Shown: positions 29,473-33,711 of the stretch, piece after piece
Numbering within the stretch: position 1 is the first letter of the stretch
Layout: the number at the start of each line of letters is the position of its first letter
Virus record (IMG/VR): IMGVR_UViG_3300029309_000160
Location: 1 to 33,711 of that record
Strand: one strand, 5' to 3'
Length of the DNA stretch: 33,711 nt
From: a virus
Translations under genes and position numbers: made by a program
Notes under the pieces: model-generated
The model's input: the letters and a program-made list of their open reading frames with translations, nothing else
Told to the model about the DNA's origin: nothing
Database searches by the model: none

Positions 29473-29790
29473 TTACATCGTATATACTTCGTACCACTCG
29501 TTTCCATCATCGTCCTTGTGCGTTATGACATGTGGATCGAATGGACACCCGTAGCTATAACCTACTAATCCTTGCATGAGATCACGAAGCGCGTGACACT
29601 CGGCGGCTAATAGGTCGGTGTAGCCAAAACGGCTTAGATTAAAACCGCTATACTCGCCGTCATCGAAGAAGTCCCGTTTACGTTTGGCCCTTATGCCGTC
29701 GGGAAATTTTTCCGCTTCGAACTTATCTAAATCTTCGATAGTGTTGATGACGACTTTTCCGTCGCGTGTTTCAAACTCATTTTTTGACAT
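29473..29790 (-). CDS. Protein of unknown function
   Basis: A 105-residue acidic protein (MSKNEFETRDGKVVINTIED) with DFFDDGEYSGFNLSRFGYTD in the middle and YSYGCPFDPHVITHKDDDGN near the end. It has two cysteines and no membrane segment. It is flanked upstream by a 250-base regulatory region with inverted repeats and downstream by a terminator. No family recognised. Confidence 0.6.
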   Translation of the reverse strand: MSKNEFETRDGKVVINTIEDLDKFEAEKFPDGIRAKRKRDFFDDGEYSGFNLSRFGYTDLLAAECHALRDLMQGLVGYSYGCPFDPHVITHKDDDGNEWYEVYTM

Positions 29791-30044
29791 TTTAATTTTT
29801 CCATAACTTTATAAAACTGACATGATCGGGCGTTTCCCTAGTCGGATGAAATATTCAATTGTCAAATAACGTTTTGCTGACAGTTGGCTACTTGAGGTTT
29901 AATCACTAATCATATTAATTGGTTATAATATAAACAGTCCTTAACGAGCTTCACCAACTGCCATGTATAAGATCTTATCATAAAGTCTTATACATTACCA
30001 TGCGACAAGTTGTCGCACCCTAACTAATTGTTTTTAAACGATTT
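29791..30044. promoter_or_regulatory. 250-base gap with inverted repeats, no gene seen
   Basis: The gap holds a perfect inverted repeat ATGTATAAGA / TCTTATACAT (29963-29972, 29986-29995), within it the palindrome ATAAGATCTTAT (29967-29978), and TGCGACAA-G-TTGTCGCA (30001-30017). A minus-strand TTGACA at 29860-29865 lies 17 bp from a weak -10 (ACTAGG). The repeats look like repressor sites. No ribosome site or open frame of note was found. Confidence 0.55.
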
Positions 30045-30251
30045 TTAATTTTCAAAGTGTTCGTCGAAGTAGGCCCGCATTTCGTTCATCTTTTCGAACG
30101 TCTTTGAAAAGTGGGGCGCGGGCAGTACGCAAGTGTATTGGTTGCCTGATTTGGTTCGGGTGACCATAATGTCGATTCGGTCTTGGTTGGGCATGACGTA
30201 AAAGTAATCGGGCAGTCGCCCTTCTTTTTTTATTTGTCTGATAGTTGCCAT
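30045..30251 (-). CDS. Small protein of unknown function
   Basis: A 68-residue protein (MATIRQIKKEGRLPDYFYVM) with a beta-like middle (QDRIDIMVTRTKSGNQYTCV) and a helical end. AAAGGAGGCCAAA gives a strong ribosome site. Another frame in the same stretch is longer but Arg/His-rich and lacks a good site, so I chose this one. Last gene of the unit that begins at 32120. Confidence 0.65.
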   Translation of the reverse strand: MATIRQIKKEGRLPDYFYVMPNQDRIDIMVTRTKSGNQYTCVLPAPHFSKTFEKMNEMRAYFDEHFEN

Positions 30252-30263
30252 TTTGGCCTCCTT

Positions 30264-30479
30264 TTATTTCATCCACGATCTTCGGCAGTGTTCTATGTTT
30301 ACGCCAGAAAGTTTTAAATTTTCTACATAGTCGTCTAATTCTTCGCGAGCGGCAAACAATTCTTGTTCGATCCGTGGCCGTGCATCATCTCTTTTACTTT
30401 CATCAGCAAGATCATCCACCTGTCTTTTTAAAAACTTCAACAGTGCTTCTTGCCAATCTGTTAACGCTTCATCGCCCAT
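30264..30479 (-). CDS. Small helical acidic protein
   Basis: A 71-residue protein (MGDEALTDWQEALLKFLKRQ) that is helical and acidic throughout, with ARPRIEQELFAAREELDDYV. Its ATG overlaps the upstream stop by one base. Probably coupled with the genes on both sides. No family recognised. Confidence 0.6.
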   Translation of the reverse strand: MGDEALTDWQEALLKFLKRQVDDLADESKRDDARPRIEQELFAAREELDDYVENLKLSGVNIEHCRRSWMK

Positions 30480-30685
30480 TATCTATACTTCTTTCGTGCT
30501 TTTGTTTTACCTTTTATTGGCGGGAGATCCGCGACTAATGCGTCGGGGTTATTGCGTTTCCAACGTGCGTTCACGCCTATATTGTGGTTAAGTTCACGCA
30601 AGAACTCTTCTGCCGTGATTTCTCCATCTACTATCTCTTGTAAACGGTCTGCGACATAAAACAAGCAAACTCTATCATCCATCAT
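30479..30685 (-). CDS. Small protein following the AcrVA2-like gene
   Basis: A 68-residue protein (MMDDRVCLFYVADRLQEIVD) with a basic C terminus (KGKTKARKKYR). The start overlaps the stop of the AcrVA2-like gene (TAATG), so the two are made together. The core EITAEEFLRELNHNIG is a helix-turn-helix-sized unit, but no clear motif is seen. A partner or co-regulator of the upstream protein is possible. Confidence 0.6.
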   Translation of the reverse strand: MMDDRVCLFYVADRLQEIVDGEITAEEFLRELNHNIGVNARWKRNNPDALVADLPPIKGKTKARKKYR

Positions 30686-31941
30686 TATTTATCCTTTCTT
30701 GGTACATGATAACTTTTTAAAACACCATATTTCGGATGTCCGGCTTCATAGCCGTGGATATATTTTTCCCAACGCAAGCGCGTTTCACTCCAACGTGCGC
30801 CCTCCCAGTGTGACTCGGCTTTGCGCCAATGTCCTCTTCTGTAATGCAGACCTTGCCTTGACCCTGTTCCTTCTTCACTAGTTTTAGCCACAACAGGTTC
30901 ATCAACATTCCATGAAATCATATTCCATGCGTCGGGGATGTATCTACCCAGTGCATTTTTTATACGTTGTCTTTTGATCTGCGACACATCACGTTGAGAT
31001 CTTCTAACGTATCTTGGTTGGTTTATCGTTTGGAGCATAGCAGCAACTATCCGAAGCATCTCTTCAGCTTCTTCTCTCATTCTATTCCAAACGTTTTCTT
31101 CGTAAAGTAATATGTTTTCAAAAGCATGGTCAGAACCTTGTTCTGTATCGGCTACTACAATATTTCCAAGGGGTAGGGGCATTGTAAATTCTGTGGCATT
31201 TCTATTTAAGCCAACGTAATTTAACGGGTCTGCATCACTTGTTGCGATTAAAAAAACGTGAAAATGTCTTCTAAAATAAGGATCATTTGGCTCCAAATTC
31301 GCAGTTTGCGGGATGCATAAAAACAAAACTTCTACTGGGTTTGTATGCAGTGAATCTTTCATATTCAAACCAGATAAATACAAAGCAACATTTTCAGCCG
31401 GAAGTACACAATCCGGACTTGGTGGTACATCTTCGTCTGGATATATGTTCTTATAATTTTCGTAAACATATTCCCATATTACATCACAATCAAAATATTG
31501 AGTCTGTCGAGATAATAAATTTGCCCAATCTGTAGTTAAAACCAAATTTCGATTGGATTCAAAGAATTCGTCTAAAATTTTATTTCCTCTTGGGTCCAAC
31601 CTGTAATCTGTGACCAAGGCTTCTAAAAAATGAATGCTATCTTTCTTACCTTTAAACCGAACAGCCTTTTTTTTACGACGCCCGTGCGCTGTTTTACGCC
31701 CATGACCACGCCCGCTATGTGTTACATTTCCCATAGCTCCAACGCTTAATCTTTGTCCCAAAGACATACCTTCTTTAGAGACTGAGGAACTGTACGCTTT
31801 TTGTTTTCCCTGTCTAGCCATTGTTGCCTCCTTTCCAAAATATTGTTCGTATTCATCAAAATGTTGAATCAAACCGGCTTTACTGCCTTTTTTGATCCCC
31901 GCGCCACTTGCCTTTGCTTTTCCAAAACCGCGTTTAGACAT
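30685..31941 (-). CDS. AcrVA2-like protein with extra Lys/Gly-rich N terminus
   Basis: I place the start at the ATG at 31941 (AGGTGG five bases away; TGATG overlap with the upstream gene), giving 418 residues. The last 55 residues contain HYRRGHWR (about 366-373) and RLRWEKYIHG, matching the C terminus of the type V anti-CRISPR AcrVA2 (HIRRGHWHGYW...RWQPAV). AcrVA2 lowers Cas12a by acting on its mRNA during translation. Homologues also exist in hosts without Cas12a, so the target here is unknown. Residues 1-95 are basic, Gly-rich and unlike AcrVA2. An in-frame ATG at 31821 with GGAGG five bases away may be a second start. Confidence 0.6.
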   Translation of the reverse strand: MSKRGFGKAKASGAGIKKGSKAGLIQHFDEYEQYFGKEATMARQGKQKAYSSSVSKEGMSLGQRLSVGAMGNVTHSGRGHGRKTAHGRRKKKAVRFKGKKDSIHFLEALVTDYRLDPRGNKILDEFFESNRNLVLTTDWANLLSRQTQYFDCDVIWEYVYENYKNIYPDEDVPPSPDCVLPAENVALYLSGLNMKDSLHTNPVEVLFLCIPQTANLEPNDPYFRRHFHVFLIATSDADPLNYVGLNRNATEFTMPLPLGNIVVADTEQGSDHAFENILLYEENVWNRMREEAEEMLRIVAAMLQTINQPRYVRRSQRDVSQIKRQRIKNALGRYIPDAWNMISWNVDEPVVAKTSEEGTGSRQGLHYRRGHWRKAESHWEGARWSETRLRWEKYIHGYEAGHPKYGVLKSYHVPRKDK

Positions 31942-32120
31942 CAATACCACCTGTATTCTTCATGACATAGAGTATCATCCTCTATAAACCGCCAAGCACT
32001 CTCGTATGCCGCATCCCAATTTGTGTGATAGCCTGTAGCTATATCATCATCAGCAAGCCTAGATGCCCAATGATCTAGGCTAGGCTCATGGTCCAAGTTT
32101 AATTGTAATTGAATTTCCAT
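31941..32120 (-). CDS. Small acidic Trp-rich protein
   Basis: A 59-residue protein (MEIQLQLNLDHEPSLDHWAS) followed by RLADDDIATGYHTNWDAAYE and a Trp-rich end. GATGAGGAGTAAGTT precedes the ATG. Its stop overlaps the AcrVA2-like start (TGATG). It is the first gene after the promoter at 32153-32181, so this promoter drives the AcrVA2-like protein as well. Function unknown. Confidence 0.6.
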   Translation of the reverse strand: MEIQLQLNLDHEPSLDHWASRLADDDIATGYHTNWDAAYESAWRFIEDDTLCHEEYRWY

Positions 32121-32152
32121 AACTTACTCCTCATCATAAGATAATGTATAGG

Positions 32153-32181
32153 AGTATATGGGAGAAATATTAGAAAGTCAA
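32153..32181 (-). promoter_or_regulatory. Promoter with TATGGGA operator driving the AcrVA2-like operon
   Basis: TTGACT (32176-32181), 17-bp spacer, TATACT (32153-32158). On the plus strand TATAGGA, three bases, TATGGGA (32147-32163) covers the -10. The -35 overlaps the stop of the 82-residue gene. This is one of the best sigma70 matches in the early region. Confidence 0.65.
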
Positions 32182-32426
32182 TGGATGTCTGATAAAATAT
32201 GTTCTTTTAGTTCTACATGGACAGATGCAGACGCCAGAGCGTTGCCAATTATGCCCGTTACGTCCTGTTTGTCAGGACTGCCTAAAAGTAATCTGTAAAA
32301 AGTCGCTACTAAAATGCCAGTATATGCTGCGCCCGCGTCAAAGTCCCCGTCGATTAGCTCATCAATCAAATCGTTTGTATGTTTTAAAGCTATTATGTAA
32401 TCGTCTTGGTTCGTATGGTCAGACAT
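32178..32426 (-). CDS. Small helical protein of unknown function
   Basis: An 82-residue protein (MSDHTNQDDYIIALKHTNDL) with helical segments IDELIDGDFDAGAAYTGILV and ATFYRLLLGSPDKQDVTGII. No cysteine; one weakly hydrophobic stretch (GILVATFYRLLLG) is too short to be sure of membrane insertion. No Shine-Dalgarno of usual form lies before the ATG; instead a hairpin ends five bases away. No family recognised. Confidence 0.6.
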   Translation of the reverse strand: MSDHTNQDDYIIALKHTNDLIDELIDGDFDAGAAYTGILVATFYRLLLGSPDKQDVTGIIGNALASASVHVELKEHILSDIH

Positions 32427-32427
32427 G

Positions 32428-32466
32428 AAAACGCCCCAGTATCCGTTATGGTAGATTACTGAGGCG
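32428..32466 (-). terminator. Hairpin just before the 82-residue gene
   Basis: A 10-bp stem (CGCCTCAGTA / TACTGGGGCG with one G-U pair) around a 15-base loop, followed on the minus strand by TTTTC and the start codon. It could end the upstream message or hide the translation start. The only GGGG near the start lies inside the stem. Confidence 0.5.
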
Positions 32467-32494
32467 CGTCCACATCTTTTTATGAGGTACGTCC

Positions 32495-32523
32495 CAGATA
32501 TATGAGTTTATGCGATAAGTCAA
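32495..32523 (-). promoter_or_regulatory. Promoter with TATGCGA operator before the 82-residue gene
   Basis: TTGACT (32518-32523, overlapping the stop of the ribbon-helix-helix gene), 17-bp spacer, TATCTG (32495-32500). On the plus strand TATATGA, three bases, TATGCGA (32499-32515) fills the spacer. Confidence 0.5.
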
Positions 32524-32666
32524 GCGTTTTCTTGTTCTTGCTTATATTTTTCAAATATTATTCGAAGTTGTCCGCTGATCGTGCGTCCTTCCTTTTGAGC
32601 AATAGATTTAATTTCTCTGTAAACCTCTATCGGAACGAGAACGCTCTTCCATTTTTCGGTGTCCAT
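32520..32666 (-). CDS. Ribbon-helix-helix DNA-binding protein
   Basis: A 48-residue protein: MDTEKWKSVLVPIEVYREIK, then SIAQKEGRTISGQLRIIFEK. The strand WKSVLVPIE, helix VYREIKSIAQKEG and second helix TISGQLRIIFEKYK are the ribbon-helix-helix pattern of Arc/CopG repressors, at a usual size for the smallest members. It would dimerise and read DNA with the strand. It is the only clear DNA-binding regulator in the window, and a TATGGGA site lies 30-50 bases before its start. That makes it the first candidate for the protein that binds the heptamers. AGAGAGGATTATAT precedes the ATG. Confidence 0.75.
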   Translation of the reverse strand: MDTEKWKSVLVPIEVYREIKSIAQKEGRTISGQLRIIFEKYKQEQENA

Positions 32667-32695
32667 ATATAATCCTCTCTACTTTTGTAAAAGAA

Positions 32696-32715
32696 TATAG
32701 GATGTTATGGGAAAT
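32696..32715 (+). promoter_or_regulatory. TATGGGA operator upstream of the ribbon-helix-helix gene
   Basis: TATAGGA, three bases, TATGGGA (plus strand) with the same 10-bp period as the other sites. Any -35/-10 pair here is weak (for example TTGCCA with TATATT at 15 bp). If the encoded regulator binds here, it controls its own gene. Confidence 0.55.
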
Positions 32716-32721
32716 GGCAAG

Positions 32722-32768
32722 AAAAAAACCGCCGAATCAGCAAACCAATGAAAAGCAGATTCGACGGC
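32722..32768 (-). terminator. Terminator after the DNA polymerase gene
   Basis: A 10-bp stem between CCGTCGAATC and GATTCGGCGG (one G-U pair) around a 19-base loop, followed on the minus strand by seven U residues. It lies about 65 bases after the polymerase stop and separates it from the regulator gene. Confidence 0.8.
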
Positions 32769-32833
32769 AGTTAAAACGAGGTAACTCAGGGATGAGACCC
32801 CGCCGAGCAGTTAACCCAAAGTCTCCGACGGAT

Positions 32834-33711
32834 TTAAAACGTGCAAACGGATGATTCCCCCCAAGAGGGGCCGATCTCAACGTCACAGAGACTAGGCACA
32901 CTTAATGGTACAGCATTTTCCATCATCTTTGCAACACTTTTTGCATCTTCGGTATCTTTTACTGACATTGCTATCTCGTCGTGGATCTGAATCAGGGGCA
33001 ATCTACCGCTTTCATATATGTCCACCATAGCTTTCTTTGTCATGTCCGCAGCCGACGCTTGGATCAAACGGTTCAAAGCCTTGTATGTATATGCACGTTT
33101 CAAACGTGTGGTATCTCCATAAGTTTTTACGGCCTCCTCGTAAGGTAAAGCTTTGTTCATTTCAAAACTATCTGGCTCCCACAAAGGAAACCGTAGCTTA
33201 CGTCCGAGCAAAGAACGTAAAGCACCCCGACTGTCCTTTTCGTTCAGTCTGTTCATAACACCGTTCATTAAAGCTTTTACAAACGGAACCCTATCGTGAT
33301 ACTGACTTACGATACCTTTTGCTTCATCTACGGGTATGTCTAGCTGATCGGCCAGTTTGTTAACACCCATGCCGTACATCATGCCAAGATTAATTGTCTT
33401 AGCTTGCTTACGAGGGATCTGCGCCATCTCCGCAACCATTGTATGGAAGTCTGTGCTACTGTCTTCGTTGTAACTGTCCACAAACTCTTTAGCTCCTTTC
33501 AACGGACGGTTCCTTTGTTCACCAAACAAATGTGCATAGTGAACCAAGATCCGTGGTTCTTGTTGCGAGAAATCTATAGCCGCCCACTGGTCTCCCTCTT
33601 CCGGTAAGAACAGGCTGCGTATCAATGGCCCCAGTTCTGGATCTCGTGCCGGAATTTGTTGGAGGTTGGGGTGGTTCATGGATATTCGCCCAGAAACCGT
33701 ACCGCCATCGT
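32834..33711 (-). CDS. polA: DNA polymerase I family protein, C-terminal part, runs off right edge
   Basis: The frame is open to the right edge; in-frame codons before the internal Met read DGGTVSGRIS, which joins NHPNLQQIPARDPELG as in family A polymerases (TGRLSSxxPNLQNIP). Only the palm and fingers are inside the window. Motif A is AAIDFSQQEPRILVHYA, motif B RKQAKTINLGMMYGMG and motif C QIHDEIAM, so the active site is complete (Asp in DFSQ, Asp in HDE). The residue equivalent to E. coli Phe762 is Leu (codon 33386-33388). It replicates the phage genome. Exonuclease and helicase parts would lie outside. Confidence 0.9.
   Translation of the reverse strand, partial: DGGTVSGRISMNHPNLQQIPARDPELGPLIRSLFLPEEGDQWAAIDFSQQEPRILVHYAHLFGEQRNRPLKGAKEFVDSYNEDSSTDFHTMVAEMAQIPRKQAKTINLGMMYGMGVNKLADQLDIPVDEAKGIVSQYHDRVPFVKALMNGVMNRLNEKDSRGALRSLLGRKLRFPLWEPDSFEMNKALPYEEAVKTYGDTTRLKRAYTYKALNRLIQASAADMTKKAMVDIYESGRLPLIQIHDEIAMSVKDTEDAKSVAKMMENAVPLSVPSLCDVEIGPSWGESSVCTF

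Noticed and set aside
30052-30276. 74-residue minus-strand frame alternative to the 68-residue gene at 30045-30251
   Set aside because: Its Arg/His/Pro-rich composition is typical of an out-of-frame reading, while the 68-residue frame has AAAGGAGG at the right distance.
32502-32672. Plus-strand frame antisense to the ribbon-helix-helix gene (MSLCDKSSVFLLLLIFFKYY), preceded by TTTTTATGAGGT
   Set aside because: The GAGGT is 14-18 bases from the ATG, too far for a normal ribosome site, and the frame is the direct complement of a recognisable gene. It looks like a by-product of that gene's composition.
1-33711. CRISPR array, toxin-antitoxin pair, integrase or tRNA genes
   Set aside because: No regularly spaced 25-40 base repeats with unique spacers, no recognisable recombinase catalytic motif, and no cloverleaf was found by eye. 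The NTAVG repeats in the fibre are coding and in frame.

Overview
The window is part of a tailed double-stranded DNA phage genome (Caudoviricetes). Every supported gene lies on the minus strand, so transcription runs from high to low coordinates. A podovirus-like neck is suggested by a long P22 gp1-type portal, a P22 gp4/SU10-type adaptor pair and the absence of any recognisable tape-measure or sheath gene. The small basic virion proteins, the fibre style (repeats of the LQIYHDG and NTAVGYQA kind), the DUF6447-like leftmost protein and the AT-rich sequence all resemble uncultured marine phages. The holin resembles the three-helix gene-transfer-agent type, which hints at an alphaproteobacterial host. 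That is inference: nothing in the window names the host. No integrase, tRNA, CRISPR array or insertion sequence was seen.

From the right edge, the early/middle half (about 24.4-33.7 kb) starts with the C-terminal part of a family A DNA polymerase, whose upstream end lies outside the window. It continues with a ribbon-helix-helix regulator, many small orphans, an AcrVA2-like protein, a small terminase subunit overlapping a VRR-NUC-type nuclease, a cysteine-rich protein with a C-terminal RHHVAGD motif, and a DUF932 protein. This half is cut into short transcription units by factor-independent terminators. Most boundaries carry a sigma70-like promoter with a 17-bp spacer and a recurring heptamer TATGSGA. 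I read these together as a phage-wide operator network.

Between 23.98 and 24.42 kb lie the last early terminator, a GC-rich island of dyads and repeats, and a near-consensus promoter (TTGACA, 17 bp, TAGAAT) facing the large terminase gene. This looks like the early/late switch region. It could also hold a packaging site or replication origin.

The late half (24.0 kb down to 1) is one long, tightly coupled operon. The order is large terminase, portal, a membrane/lysis island (coiled-coil and EF-hand membrane proteins, holin, M15 endolysin), a GroES-like co-chaperonin, scaffold, decoration protein, major capsid protein, small and strongly basic proteins, adaptor/neck proteins, two cupredoxin-like domains, tail proteins and three large fibres. 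The longest fibre ends in an S74 self-cleaving chaperone domain. Overlapping stop/start codons (ATGA, TAATG) are common, which points to translational coupling.

The observations most worth following up are the TATGSGA network with its promoter-inside-terminator modules, the AcrVA2-like gene, the dyad island at 24.06-24.34 kb, the GTAACACC iterons next to the small terminase gene, the possibly permuted cysteine-rich protein, and the leucine at the polymerase position equivalent to E. coli Phe762. All calls were made by reading the sequence; no database search was run.
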